Shown: positions 1 to 12,150, counted from the stretch's first letter. The stretch: DNA of 64,000 nucleotides from Bacteroidales bacterium (GCA_017651225.1 JAGCDF010000031.1:1-64000), one strand, 5' to 3'. Numbers and translations are program-made. Notes: a model not told the origin generated them from the letters alone.

Positions 1-2471
1 ACGCGCAGGGCTTCCTTGGCGTAGAAGGCGGCCCAGGCGTCCGGGGTCTTGAAACCGGTCAGGGAAAGGAGTCCTTCGTCCACGAGGGCGACGATGTAGC
101 TCATCGCGCGGCCCTTCTCCTCCTTGACCTTGAAGGTCAGGGTGGACTCCGGCTTGGTCTCGACCGGGATGTCGATCACCGGGGCGAGGTGCGAGGCGGG
201 ATCCTCGACATTGATATTCTTCACGCCGTAGAGGCGGATCGGCGCGTCGTTGTGGACGTTGCCGTGCGGCTGGATCAGCGCGATGGACGCGTAGGCGTTC
301 GGGGTCATGTCCTTGGTCACGGGGATGCGGATCTCCGTGCTGCCGTCGAAGCACTGCACGCGGCGCGTGCTCAGGATCTGGCCGCCCTTCTCGATGGAGA
401 CGAGGGCGCTGGCGCCGGCCGTGGAGGGAATCGTGATGCGGGCGGTCTCGCCGACGGCGTATTTCTCCTTATCGATCAGCATGTTGAGCTGCGTGGAGCC
501 TTCGGAAGCGTCGGTCGTGGCGCTCTCGTTGACCTCGCAGAGCATGGAGGTGGAGTGGCCGCCGCGGGTGTCCGTGACGCGGATGTAGTAGAGGCCGTAA
601 GGGGCGTCGGCCCAGTCATAGCTGAAGCTGCCCTTGCCGTTGCTGGTGGAGAAGGTCTTCTCGAAGAGGAGCTCCTTGCTCCGGCTGGCCATGTAGCCGG
701 CGATCTCGCCGGAGGCGTCCCACCACCAGCTCCAGTTCACGTGGTAGACCTCGGCGTGCAGGCCGGCCGTATTGGTGGCCTTGCCCTCCGGATCCACGGT
801 GGCGACTTCGAACTTCTGGGACTTGCCCGCCTGGATGAAGCGGTCGCCCCACTTGTCCTTCTGGAGCTCGGTCTTGATGCCGACGTAGTTGCTGAACGGG
901 GACATCGGGATGCTGGCATAGGTGGTGCTGAATTCGCCGCTCGGCTCGAAGGCGCGGAAGGTGAATCCGGCGTTCAGCATACCGGGCGCGGAAGCGCGGT
1001 TGATGTCCACCTGGGTGTTGATGGCGGCTTCGCCGTCCTCACTCGTCTTGAAGTCCTTGTAGGAGAAGGACTGGGCGTCGAAGGAGCGGGCGTCGTCCTG
1101 GAAGTCGTAGTCCTCCCAGCCCTTGAAGCGGGTGGTGGAGGAGGTGATCTCCAGGTCGCCGTTGACCTTGAGGTCGCTGCCCGGAGCACCGTAGAGCCAG
1201 GCCACGGACAGGTCGAAGCGGCTGTTGTCGCTCGGGAAGGTGGTCACGTAGGAACCCGGGAAATGCAGCTGGATGTCCAGCTTGTTGGGCTTGATGGCCT
1301 CGACGCGCAGCGTCTTGCTGAAGGTCTGGCCGCCCAGGCTCACGTCCACGCGCCAGCGGCCCGAGGGGGCGTCCTGGTCGGTCGTGAACGGGAAGTGATA
1401 CAGGTTGGAGGCGTTGGTCTTCTCCGTGAGGGTCTGGACCAGCTGGCCGTCCGGGTTGCGGAGCTGCGCCGTAATCGGGTGGCCGGCGGGCAGCGGGGTA
1501 TCGTCGAAGAGGGTGACCATGCTGACGTGCAGCGTGTCGCCCGGACGCCAGACGCCGCGCTCACCGAAGAGGTAGGCCTTGATGCCGCCGTCGTAGGTGG
1601 TGCCGCTGACGTCGAAGTTGCTCGTGGAGAGCGCCTTCTCGTATTTCAGGTCGAGGTATGCGTAGTTCTTTCCGTTCGTGGCCACGACGAAGCTGGCGTC
1701 GGTCTGGGCCGGGAAGGAGACCTGTCCTTCGCCGTTGGTCGACCCCTTGGCGAGCTCCTGCTGCGCGAAGCTGTAGAGCTTGACCTTGGCGCCGGAGACG
1801 GGCTTGCCGCTGAGGATGTCGTAGGCGAAGACCTCCGTGGCGTTGTCGCCGCGCTTGGCGATCAGGACCAGGTTGCTGGCCAGCAGGTCGACGCTGCGCT
1901 GCTCGTAGGTCTCATAGTCGCCGAAGGAACTCTCGCTGTCCCAGAAATCCTCCTCCACGAGGGGCTCGCGGCCGCGGATTTCAATGTGGTAGATGGCACC
2001 GGGTTCGGGCTTGACGAGCTCGTCGAGGCTCAGGCCGTAGGTTTTCCATTCGCGGATGTGGTCGGCATCCTTGTCGCCGAGCACAAGGGTCGTGTCGGCC
2101 ACCACCGAAGCCACTTTGTACAGCTCGTAGCGCGTCTCGTAGCTGTCCAGCTGCAGGAACTGCAGGATGTTGTTGCTGAACACCTTCTTGACACGCACCT
2201 GCGCCTTGGCGTAGGAAACGGAGCCGAACAGCAGGTCCAGGCTGCCCTTGGAAGGAAGGATGGAGCCCTTGCTGATGAAGCGGATGGTGGGGACTTCAGG
2301 ATCGATGTCCTCAGCGTTGATGGGATTACCCTCGTTGTTGAGGGCCATGGCAGTCTCACCGCGGACCGCGGAGACAGCCGGACCGGCGGTCTTCTTGGCG
2401 CCGCCACCCTGGCAGGCGGCGAAGAGTACGGCCACGGCTGCCAAAGTGAAGAAGAAGCGTGATTTTTTCAT
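1..2471 (-). CDS. Alpha-2-macroglobulin family lipoprotein (N-terminal part, runs off the left edge)
   Basis: The minus strand is open from an ATG at 2471 to the window edge, about 823 codons. The product starts with a lipoprotein signal peptide (hydrophobic stretch then VLFAAC, lipid-anchored Cys near residue 20). Family marks are GVWRPGDTLHVSMVTLFDD near residue 310 and YIVALVDEGLLSLTGFKTPD near residue 790, both typical of bacterial alpha-2-macroglobulins of the YfhM/YfaS type. These envelope proteins are thought to trap foreign proteases and usually partner with PbpC, whose gene lies divergently 26 bases away. The region that would carry the thioester CxEQ motif lies outside the window, so its presence cannot be judged. 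Long open frames on the opposite strand here are shadows. Confidence 0.93.
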   Translation of the reverse strand, partial: MKKSRFFFTLAAVAVLFAACQGGGAKKTAGPAVSAVRGETAMALNNEGNPINAEDIDPEVPTIRFISKGSILPSKGSLDLLFGSVSYAKAQVRVKKVFSNNILQFLQLDSYETRYELYKVASVVADTTLVLGDKDADHIREWKTYGLSLDELVKPEPGAIYHIEIRGREPLVEEDFWDSESSFGDYETYEQRSVDLLASNLVLIAKRGDNATEVFAYDILSGKPVSGAKVKLYSFAQQELAKGSTNGEGQVSFPAQTDASFVVATNGKNYAYLDLKYEKALSTSNFDVSGTTYDGGIKAYLFGERGVWRPGDTLHVSMVTLFDDTPLPAGHPITAQLRNPDGQLVQTLTEKTNASNLYHFPFTTDQDAPSGRWRVDVSLGGQTFSKTLRVEAIKPNKLDIQLHFPGSYVTTFPSDNSRFDLSVAWLYGAPGSDLKVNGDLEITSSTTRFKGWEDYDFQDDARSFDAQSFSYKDFKTSEDGEAAINTQVDINRASAPGMLNAGFTFRAFEPSGEFSTTYASIPMSPFSNYVGIKTELQKDKWGDRFIQAGKSQKFEVATVDPEGKATNTAGLHAEVYHVNWSWWWDASGEIAGYMASRSKELLFEKTFSTSNGKGSFSYDWADAPYGLYYIRVTDTRGGHSTSMLCEVNESATTDASEGSTQLNMLIDKEKYAVGETARITIPSTAGASALVSIEKGGQILSTRRVQCFDGSTEIRIPVTKDMTPNAYASIALIQPHGNVHNDAPIRLYGVKNINVEDPASHLAPVIDIPVETKPESTLTFKVKEEKGRAMSYIVALVDEGLLSLTGFKTPDAWAAFYAKEALR

Positions 2472-2481
2472 AGGAAAATAC

Positions 2482-2489
2482 TACTTTTG
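2482..2489 (+). promoter_or_regulatory. Bacteroidetes -7 box for pbpC
   Basis: TACTTTTG matches TAnnTTTG and ends 8 bases before the pbpC ATG at 2498, so the mRNA probably has almost no leader. Inferred from motif and spacing only. Confidence 0.6.
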
Positions 2490-2497
2490 TTCTAACA

Positions 2498-4810
2498 ATG
2501 GGCAAAGATAAAAAATTCCTCTATATTTCGATACCCCTTTTGCTGATTGTCTGGTATTTATTCTGTCTGCCGCACAATCTGTTCCGGGTACCGCTCAGCG
2601 CGACGGCCGTCACGACCGACGGCACGCTGCTGGGCGCGCGCATCTCGGCGGACGGCCAGTGGTACTTCCCGCCCGCTGACCACGTGCCCGAAAAGTTCGC
2701 GAAATGCATCGTCACCTATGAGGACAAACGCTTCTGGTGGCACCTGGGCATCGATTATCTTTCCGCCGGCCGCGCCCTGGTCCAGAATGTGACGCGCGGC
2801 GAGGTGGTCAGCGGCGCCAGCACCCTGACGATGCAGGTGATCCGCCTGAGCCGCCCGGGCGCGCCGCGCACCCTGCCGGAGAAAATTTACGAGATGATTC
2901 TCGCCACGCGCCTGGAGATGCGCTGCACCAAGCGGAAGATCCTGTTGCTCTATGCGTCCAACGCCCCCTTCGGAGGGAATGTCGTCGGCCTCGAGGCGGC
3001 CGCGTGGCGCTACTTCGGGCGCAGCGCGGACGACCTCTCCTGGGGAGAGAGCGCGATGCTCGCGGTACTGCCCAACGCCCCGGGCCTGATCCACCCCGGC
3101 CGCGCGCGGGAGCGCCTGCTGGAGAAGCGCAACGCGCTGCTGGACAAGCTGGAAGCGAAGGGTGTGATCGACCCCACGGAGTGCCTGCTCGCCAAGGACG
3201 AACCCCTGCCGGACAAGCCGCTCGCCATGCCCGACGCGGCCTACCACCTGCTCGAGCGCTGCCGCGCCGAGTCGGGCGACGGGCCCTACGAGCTGACCCT
3301 GGACGCCACGCTCCAGGCGCGCGTGAACGCGATTGCGAAGCGCTCCTTCGACATGTACCACACCAACCTGGTGGACAACATGGGCATCCTGGTCGTCGAC
3401 GTGCACACGGGCGAGATCCGCGCCTACTACGGCAACACCCGCGGCTGCGCGCCCCGGCTGCGCGGCGCCGACGTCGACATGATTCCGGCCGCCCGGTCCA
3501 GCGGCTCCACCCTCAAGCCGCTGCTCTACGGCGCGATGCTGGACGCGGGCGAGATCCTGCCCACCTCGCTGGTCAAGGACACGCCCTACAACTACAACAA
3601 CTTCTCCCCGCACAACTACGGGCGCACCTTCGACGGGGCCGTGCCGGCCCACGAAGTGATCGAGCGCTCCCTCAACGTCCCCTCGGTGCGCATGCTGGAG
3701 CAGTTCGGCGCGGAGCGCTTCCTGCAGATCCTGCAGAAGCTGGGCTTCACGACCATCGACAAGGACGCCGACCACTACGGCCTGTCGCTCATCCTCGGCG
3801 GCGCCGAGATCTCCCTCCAGACCCTCGCTCGCGCCTATTACTATTTGGCGGCGGAGCTCGCCGGAGACCCTGTGCATGAAGAACTTGCCTATCGGACCGA
3901 CGCCCGGGGGGACCGCCTGCCCGCGCGGCGCATTCCCATCAGCCGGGCGGCTTCCTGGCTGACCTTCGACGCCCTGTCGAACGCCAACCGCCCCGAGGAG
4001 GAGTCCTCCTGGATGGACTTCGCCACCGGGCGGAAGATCGCCTGGAAGACCGGCACCTCCTGGGGCAACCGCGACGCGTGGAGCGTGGGCGTGACCCGCG
4101 ACTGGGTGGTCGCGGTCTGGGTGGGCAACAGCGACGGCGAGGGCCGCTCCGGCGTGACCGGCGTTTCCTACGCCTCGCCGGTGATGTTCGACGTCTTCTC
4201 GGCCCTGCCCGGCGCCGACTGGTTCGCGCGCCCGACCGACGAGATGACGCAGATCGAGGTCTGCCACGAGAGCGGCTTCCCCGCCAGCGACCTCTGCCCG
4301 CAGCGCGACACGATCTGGGTGCCCGACATCGAGGAGCAGCCGGACATGTGCCGCTACCACCGCCTGGTCCACCTCGACGCCGCGGGGCGCTACCAGGTCA
4401 ACTCCTCCTGCTGCCCGCCGGAGGAAATGCGCGCCGAAGTACGCTTCGTGCTCCCGCCCGCGCAGGAGTGGTACTACATGAAGAAGCATCTGGACTACAA
4501 GCCCCTGCCGCCGAAGCATCCGCTCTTCGACGCGGCTTCGTCGGGCTACAATCCCATCGAGATCATCTACCCCCAGCCGGACATCACCATCGTGCTCACG
4601 CGCAGCCTGACCGGGCGTGAGAACGGCGCCGTGTTCCGCGCGGCCCACGCCGACGCCGGGGCCACGATCTACTGGCACATCGACGACGCCTTCGTCGGCG
4701 AGACCACCGGCGAGCACGAGCTGCGCGTCGACCCCGCGCCGGGCCGCCACGTACTCACGCTCATCGACGAGCAGGGCTCCCGACGCGTGACGGTGTTCAC
4801 CATTAAGTAA
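2498..4810 (+). CDS. pbpC: Penicillin-binding protein 1C, bifunctional transglycosylase/transpeptidase
   Basis: A 770-residue protein, the same length as E. coli PbpC. An N-terminal signal anchor (about residues 7-25) is followed by a GT51 transglycosylase domain (about 50-215; EDKRFWWHLGID and GASTLTMQV are visible), a penicillin-binding transpeptidase domain (about 285-560) with active-site Ser337-T-L-Lys340 and Lys517-T-G, and a C-terminal PBP1C-specific domain (about 680-770). It would polymerise and cross-link peptidoglycan in the periplasm. The ATG at 2498 is supported by the promoter box just upstream and by the signal anchor. It pairs with the divergent alpha-2-macroglobulin gene, a conserved association, although in many genomes the two genes point the same way. 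Confidence 0.95.
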   Translation: MGKDKKFLYISIPLLLIVWYLFCLPHNLFRVPLSATAVTTDGTLLGARISADGQWYFPPADHVPEKFAKCIVTYEDKRFWWHLGIDYLSAGRALVQNVTRGEVVSGASTLTMQVIRLSRPGAPRTLPEKIYEMILATRLEMRCTKRKILLLYASNAPFGGNVVGLEAAAWRYFGRSADDLSWGESAMLAVLPNAPGLIHPGRARERLLEKRNALLDKLEAKGVIDPTECLLAKDEPLPDKPLAMPDAAYHLLERCRAESGDGPYELTLDATLQARVNAIAKRSFDMYHTNLVDNMGILVVDVHTGEIRAYYGNTRGCAPRLRGADVDMIPAARSSGSTLKPLLYGAMLDAGEILPTSLVKDTPYNYNNFSPHNYGRTFDGAVPAHEVIERSLNVPSVRMLEQFGAERFLQILQKLGFTTIDKDADHYGLSLILGGAEISLQTLARAYYYLAAELAGDPVHEELAYRTDARGDRLPARRIPISRAASWLTFDALSNANRPEEESSWMDFATGRKIAWKTGTSWGNRDAWSVGVTRDWVVAVWVGNSDGEGRSGVTGVSYASPVMFDVFSALPGADWFARPTDEMTQIEVCHESGFPASDLCPQRDTIWVPDIEEQPDMCRYHRLVHLDAAGRYQVNSSCCPPEEMRAEVRFVLPPAQEWYYMKKHLDYKPLPPKHPLFDAASSGYNPIEIIYPQPDITIVLTRSLTGRENGAVFRAAHADAGATIYWHIDDAFVGETTGEHELRVDPAPGRHVLTLIDEQGSRRVTVFTIK
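2503..2510 (-). promoter_or_regulatory. -7 box for the alpha-2-macroglobulin gene, inside the pbpC coding start
   Basis: On the minus strand this reads TATCTTTG, a full TAnnTTTG match, 31 bases before the ATG at 2471. It lies within codons 2-5 of pbpC, so the two divergent promoters overlap. Confidence 0.55.
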
Positions 4811-4815
4811 TTATT

Positions 4816-4823
4816 GCTATCTT
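4816..4823 (+). promoter_or_regulatory. -7 box for the DUF486 gene
   Basis: TATCTTTG, a full TAnnTTTG match, lies 27 bases before the ATG at 4851 and just after the pbpC stop, so the small gene probably has its own promoter. Confidence 0.6.
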
Positions 4824-4850
4824 TGCGCGCTTTTTTGAGTCAAGCGCACT

Positions 4851-5222
4851 ATGCAACAGGGTATTTGGACCGTCCTCATGCTGATCTACTCGAACGTCTT
4901 CATGACGCTCGCGTGGTATGGCCACCTCAAACTCCAGGAAATGAAGATCTCGACCGGCTGGCCGCTGATCCTGATCATTCTCTTCTCCTGGGGCATCGCT
5001 TTCTTCGAGTACTGCCTCACCGTTCCGGCCAACCGCATCGGCTTCGCGGGCAACGGCGGCCCCTTCAACCTGATGCAGCTCAAGGTCATCCAGGAGGCCA
5101 TCTCCCTGACCATCTTCACCATCATCGTGCACTTCCTCTTCCAGGGTCAGCCCCTGCAATGGAACCACCTGGCGGCCTTCGGCTGCCTGATCCTGGCGGT
5201 GTTCTTCGTGTTCCTGAAATAG
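4851..5222 (+). CDS. DUF486 (DMT superfamily) small membrane protein
   Basis: A 123-residue protein with four hydrophobic segments (about residues 5-22, 36-55, 77-97 and 103-122). The segment FFEYCLTVPANRIGF and the following GGPFNLMQLKVIQEAI are typical of the DUF486 family of small drug/metabolite-type membrane proteins. The substrate is unknown. It is a single gene with its own promoter, convergent with the nucleoside kinase gene. Confidence 0.85.
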   Translation: MQQGIWTVLMLIYSNVFMTLAWYGHLKLQEMKISTGWPLILIILFSWGIAFFEYCLTVPANRIGFAGNGGPFNLMQLKVIQEAISLTIFTIIVHFLFQGQPLQWNHLAAFGCLILAVFFVFLK

Positions 5223-5233
5223 AGCTTCCGGTG

Positions 5234-5277
5234 CCTCAAGAAGGTTTACCTGAGGATAGACGCTCGTCAGAGCGTCT
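5234..5277. terminator. Hairpins at the convergent end of DUF486 and the nucleoside kinase
   Basis: A perfect 8-bp inverted repeat, AGACGCTC (5258-5265) and GAGCGTCT (5270-5277), has a 4-base loop. A weaker pair, CCTCA (5234-5238) and TGAGG (5251-5255), is adjacent. The strong hairpin covers the kinase stop codon. No T-run follows, so a terminator role is only a possibility. Confidence 0.35.
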
Positions 5278-6255
5278 GGCCGCCGATAAACTCCCGCATG
5301 ATCGAGGTCGGGGGGATGGCGGCGATTTCCGACGGCTTGAGCGCCGTGACCATGTCGAGGATCTTCAGCAGGGATTGCGCCTTCTCGTAGGCGGGTGAGG
5401 ACTCGCTGATGCCGCACAGGAGCGGCTCGGCATAGTATTTCAGCAGCGGAACATCGTAGAGTGTCGAGGAATTGAAGACGATGTTGGCGTTCTCCTCGTA
5501 GGGGAAGATGTTGCGCGTCTCGCCGCGGCGCACGGACGGCCAGCGGAGGATGTTGTCCTCCGGCGAGATGCCGCGGACACGATTGTCCCGGACGATGCGG
5601 CGCAGCAGGCGCTTGTCGGTGGTGGAGCCGTGGTCCTTCTCGCCGCCCGGCAGGGACGACAGGGCGGAGATGTAGATACCGAAAATGTTCTCGCGGGGGA
5701 TGGCCGGCGTCAGGTCCGGATTGAGGGCGTGGATGCCCTCCATGAAGAGGATGTCCCCGTCTTCCATCTTGAGGCGGTCGCCCTTGAACACGCGGTGCCC
5801 CTCCTTGAAGTCGAATTTCGGAAGCTCCACTTCCTTGCCGGCCAGCAGGTCGGTGAGCTGCTCGTTGAGGAAGGCCACGTCCATCGCGGCCAGCGCTTCG
5901 TAGTCACGCTCGCCGTTCTCGTCGATCGGCGTGTCGTCGCGGTTCACGAAATAGTTGTCCAGCTCGATCACCCGGGGCTTGAGCCCCAGCACGCGGGCCT
6001 GCTGGGCGATGCGCAGCGAGGAGCTCGTCTTGCCGCTGGAAGACGGCCCGGACATCATCACGATGCGGCAGCTGCGGCGCTTCCAGAAAATCTGGTCCGC
6101 GGCCTGCGCGTACTGGCGCTCCTGGCGGGCCTCGCAGAGGTTGATCAGCTCGATGGCCTTGCCGGATTCAACGGTTTCATTCACTTTTTCCAGGGTGTCG
6201 ATGCCGATGGCCTGGCACCACTCTTTGTACTCCGCGCGTGCGGCTTCAATCTTGG

Positions 6256-6259
<4 letters not shown>
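5267..6259 (-). CDS. Nucleoside (uridine-type) kinase, short form without N-terminal TGS region
   Basis: The 330-residue product has a P-loop, GPSSSGKTS, near residue 70. DNYFVNRDDTP and the LPKFDFKEGHR segment are typical of uridine kinase/phosphoribulokinase folds. It would phosphorylate a nucleoside with a nucleoside triphosphate. In Bacteroidales this protein is often about 550 residues with a TGS/threonyl-tRNA-synthetase-like N-terminal region; here only the tail of that region (ELINLCEARQERQYAQAADQ) precedes the kinase. The ATG at 6259 overlaps the uvrA stop as ATGA, so translation is probably coupled. The same frame stays open upstream inside uvrA, but that part does not look like a protein. 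Confidence 0.85.
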
Positions 6260-8967
<2,708 letters not shown>

Positions 8968-8977
8968 AAGAAGTTGT

Positions 8978-9006
8978 CAAAGTTACGAATTTTATGGTTA
9001 ACTTTG
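8978..9006. promoter_or_regulatory. Face-to-face divergent promoters, uvrA and EamA transporter
   Basis: TAACTTTG on the minus strand (8978-8985, for uvrA) faces TAACTTTG on the plus strand (8999-9006). The two boxes form a perfect 8-bp inverted repeat with a 13-base spacer. The plus box lies downstream of the ATG at 8994, which argues that the transporter starts at 9024. Confidence 0.6.
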
Positions 9007-9023
9007 GCAAAATCTTCCTGTCT

Positions 9024-9872
9024 ATGTGGCTTTGGCTGTCGGTCGGTTCCGCGTTGCTCCTTGGTGTCTATGACGTCGCCAAGAAGCGGGCGCTTTCCCG
9101 CAACAATGTATACTGGATCCTGCTCAGCGCGACGGCGCTGACGACTGTTTTTCTTTGCCCGTTCCTGACCAAGGGACCCCTGTCCGACCACTTCTCGCTG
9201 ATTTTCAAGGCACTGATGGTCTCTGTGTCCTGGATCTCCGGACTCAAGGCGATGGAGTGCCTGCCGCTGACGACGGTGAGTACGATGAAGGCCTCCCGGC
9301 CGATGTTCGTCGTGATTTTCTCCATCCTCCTATTCGGGGAGCGGCTCAACCTCGTGCAGTGGCTGGGCGTGGCCGTCGTCATGACGGCCCTGTTCCTGAG
9401 CTCCCGCTCCGCCGGCCACGACACCGACAAGATCACTTCCACCAAGGGCGTGGCCTTCATGATCGTCTCCGTGCTGTCCGGCGCGGCCAGCGCGCTCTGG
9501 GACAAGGTGATACTGCAGAACCTGCAGCCCCTGTTCGTCCAGAGCTGGACGAATCTATACGTCACGATCCTGCTCGCCGTCGTGGTGCTGATCCAGTACC
9601 TGACGGACAAAAAGCATTTCCAGCCCTTCGTCTGGGACTGGCGCATCCTGCTGATCGCCGTACTGATCACCGCGGCTGACGCCCTGTACTTCTACGCGGT
9701 CAAGGATCCGAACGCGATGCTCTCCATCGTTTCGACGATCCGCCGCACGTCCGTGATCGTCACCTTCATCGGCGGCGCCTGGATCCTCAAGGAGGGCCAT
9801 ATCCGCGACAAGGCGGTGGTCCTGGTGCTGATGCTGGCCGGCGTGGCTCTGCTGCTGGGCGGATCCGCTTAA
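9024..9872 (+). CDS. EamA/DMT-family transporter
   Basis: The 282-residue product has about ten hydrophobic segments arranged as two EamA repeats, with a basic loop after the first half (residues about 130-145, SAGHDTDKITSTKG). DMT transporters move metabolites across the inner membrane; the substrate cannot be read from sequence. An in-frame ATG at 8994 would add ten residues, but the promoter box at 8999-9006 lies after it, so the start at 9024 is preferred. It is followed 13 bases later by the S41 protease gene, possibly in one transcript. Confidence 0.85.
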   Translation: MWLWLSVGSALLLGVYDVAKKRALSRNNVYWILLSATALTTVFLCPFLTKGPLSDHFSLIFKALMVSVSWISGLKAMECLPLTTVSTMKASRPMFVVIFSILLFGERLNLVQWLGVAVVMTALFLSSRSAGHDTDKITSTKGVAFMIVSVLSGAASALWDKVILQNLQPLFVQSWTNLYVTILLAVVVLIQYLTDKKHFQPFVWDWRILLIAVLITAADALYFYAVKDPNAMLSIVSTIRRTSVIVTFIGGAWILKEGHIRDKAVVLVLMLAGVALLLGGSA

Positions 9873-9885
9873 TTGAATTGCCTTT

Positions 9886-11499
9886 ATGAAACGTTTCCTG
9901 ATTCTGATAATGCTCGGCGCGTCGCTGTGCGCGAGCGCCCAGTCCTCCCGCTTCAAACTCGGCAAGTGGACCGAGATCCAGACGGCCATCCTGCAGGAGC
10001 TGAACCGCTCCTACGTGGACTCCCTGCCCATCGACCGCATCGAGCGGCGCGGCATCGACGCGATGCTCGCCGACCTCGACCCGTACACGGTCTACATCCC
10101 CGAGGAGGAGAACGAGAACCTCCAGATGATGATCCACAAGACCTACGGCGGCATCGGCGCCGTGATCTACAAGCCGGACCCGCAGGGGAACGTCATCATC
10201 AACGAACCTTACGCCAACTCCCCGGCCGCGAAGAACGGTCTGGTGTGCGGCGACGAGATCATGGCCATCGACGGCGTGACCGTCGTCGGCCTGAATTCCC
10301 AGCAGTGCAGCGAAAAGATGCGCGGCGAGCCGGGCACGCAGGTGGTCTTCAAGGTCAAGAAGTTGCGCACCGGCGAAGTGACGGACATCACCGTCACCCG
10401 CGAGCGCATCAAACTCGACGACATCGAATACGCCGGCATGCTGGAGAACGGCGTGGGCTACATCTCCCAGACCGGCTTCACCGACGGCGTCGGCGACGAG
10501 TTCCGCCGCCACGTGGCCGAGCTCAAGAAGCAGGGCATGAAGACCCTGGTGCTGGACCTGCGCGGCAACGGCGGCGGCCTGATGAACGAGGCCGTCGAGA
10601 TCGTGTCCGCCTTCGTCCCGAAGGGGTCCGTGGTCGTGTCCGCCCAGGGCAAAGAGCAGGGCTCCAGCTACACGCTCAAGACCACCAAGGAGCCCATCGA
10701 TACGAAGCTGCCCGTCATCGTGCTGGTGGATTCCGGCTCCGCTTCCGCCTCGGAAATCGTGGCGGGCGCGCTGCAGGACCTGGACCGCGCCACCATCATG
10801 GGCGAGCGCACCTTCGGCAAGGGCCTCGTGCAGAGCATCCGCTCGCTGCCCTATGGGGGCGAGCTCAAGGTGACCACCGCCAAATACTACACCCCGTCCG
10901 GCCGCTGCGTGCAGGCGATCGACTACGCCCAGCGCCGCGAGGACGGCAGCGTGGCGCACATCCCCGACTCGCTGACCCATGAGTTCAAGACCGCCCACGG
11001 GCGCATCGTCCGCGACGGCGGCGGCATCACGCCCGACGTCGAGCTCAAGTTCCGCGAGTACAGCCGCCTGACCTATTCGCTCGTCACCTACGGCATTATC
11101 GAGCGGTACGCGCTGCGCTTCGTCCGCCACCACGAGTGGATCCCGCCCGTGGAGGAGTTCCACCTCGACTCGAACGACTACGACGACTTCGTCGAGTTCG
11201 CCAAGGACGAGGAATTCGACTACCGTTCCTCCGCCAAGACCTATTTCGACCGGGCGAAGGAAGAGCTGCGCCGGGACGGCCTGGACGGCGTCATGAAGGA
11301 GCAGCTGGACGCGCTGGACGCCTTCATCAACATGGACAAGGAGGACTTCCTGTACCTGAAGTCCTCGGAGATCATCCCCTTCATCGAGGAAGAGATCGCC
11401 GTCCGCTACTACTTCCAGCAGGCCGGCGTGCAGATCCGCATCCGCTATGACGACGCCCTCCGCCAGGCGCTCAGTGCCGAGCGGATCAAGCAGTACTGA
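9886..11499 (+). CDS. S41 C-terminal processing peptidase (CtpA/Tsp type)
   Basis: A 537-residue protein with a signal peptide (cleavage after about residue 19, ASA). A PDZ domain covers about 85-165 (GVGG-like element YGGIGAVI, AAKNGLVCGDEIMAIDG). The peptidase core has Ser287 in GSASASEI and Lys312 in ERTFGKG, the Ser/Lys dyad of this family. A C-terminal helical extension (about 380-537) is rich in acidic residues. It would act in the periplasm on envelope proteins. Its TGA stop overlaps the recO ATG by one base. Confidence 0.93.
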   Translation: MKRFLILIMLGASLCASAQSSRFKLGKWTEIQTAILQELNRSYVDSLPIDRIERRGIDAMLADLDPYTVYIPEEENENLQMMIHKTYGGIGAVIYKPDPQGNVIINEPYANSPAAKNGLVCGDEIMAIDGVTVVGLNSQQCSEKMRGEPGTQVVFKVKKLRTGEVTDITVTRERIKLDDIEYAGMLENGVGYISQTGFTDGVGDEFRRHVAELKKQGMKTLVLDLRGNGGGLMNEAVEIVSAFVPKGSVVVSAQGKEQGSSYTLKTTKEPIDTKLPVIVLVDSGSASASEIVAGALQDLDRATIMGERTFGKGLVQSIRSLPYGGELKVTTAKYYTPSGRCVQAIDYAQRREDGSVAHIPDSLTHEFKTAHGRIVRDGGGITPDVELKFREYSRLTYSLVTYGIIERYALRFVRHHEWIPPVEEFHLDSNDYDDFVEFAKDEEFDYRSSAKTYFDRAKEELRRDGLDGVMKEQLDALDAFINMDKEDFLYLKSSEIIPFIEEEIAVRYYFQQAGVQIRIRYDDALRQALSAERIKQY

Positions 11500-12149
11500 T
11501 GGTCCACCACACCCGGCTCATCATCCTGAACACCACGAAGATCGGGGAACGTTCCCTGGTCCTGCACGCCCTCAGTCCCGACTGGGGGCGCCGCAGTTTC
11601 GTCGCCGCCGTGCCCAAGGGCGGCGGGATGGCGTTGTTCCAGCCGCTGAGCGTGCTGGACGCCGAGATCGTGGAGAACCCGAAATCCGATCTCTGGCGGG
11701 CGCACGCGCTATCGGCCAGCCACCCCCTCGCGGGCATCCGCACCAGCCCCGCCAAGAATGCGATGACGCTCTTCATGAGCGAGGTGCTGTACCGCACCGT
11801 CCGCGACGGCGCCTGCGAGGCGGGCCTCTTCGACTGGTGCGAGCGCTCCATCCTGACGCTCGACGCGCTGGCGGGCGACTACGCCAACTACCACCTCCGC
11901 TTCCTGTTGGAATTCGCCGCCGCGCTGGGCTTCTCCCCCTCGCTCGAGGACCTCATGCCCTTCGCGGACACGCACCTCGAGGAGCTTCGCACGCTCCTGC
12001 AGGCCGACTTCGGCACCTGCATGCTCCTGCCCCTCAACGGAGCTTCGCGCAACGAGATCGCGGAGCTGCTGCTCCGCTACATCGGCTATCATACAGAAAC
12101 CCGCATCGAGGCGCGCTCGCTGCGGGTTCTAAGGGAGTTGTTCAGATAG
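11499..12149 (+). CDS. recO: DNA repair protein RecO
   Basis: A 216-residue protein. The N-terminal OB-like segment TRLIILNTTKIGERSLVLHA followed by the RecO C-terminal helical part identifies the family. RecO loads RecA at single-stranded gaps with RecR. The classic CxxC zinc motif of many RecO proteins is not evident. The start codon overlaps the stop of the S41 gene (TGATG). The gene ends one base before the asnA stop on the other strand, so the two are tightly convergent with no room for a terminator. Confidence 0.87.
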   Translation: MVHHTRLIILNTTKIGERSLVLHALSPDWGRRSFVAAVPKGGGMALFQPLSVLDAEIVENPKSDLWRAHALSASHPLAGIRTSPAKNAMTLFMSEVLYRTVRDGACEAGLFDWCERSILTLDALAGDYANYHLRFLLEFAAALGFSPSLEDLMPFADTHLEELRTLLQADFGTCMLLPLNGASRNEIAELLLRYIGYHTETRIEARSLRVLRELFR

Positions 12150-12150
12150 T

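Noticed and set aside
189..2462. A 757-codon plus-strand frame at the left edge
   Set aside because: It is antisense to the alpha-2-macroglobulin gene, whose motifs are clear on the minus strand.
8994..9023. Upstream ATG for the EamA transporter
   Set aside because: The likely promoter box (8999-9006) lies after this ATG, so it would not be in the mRNA.
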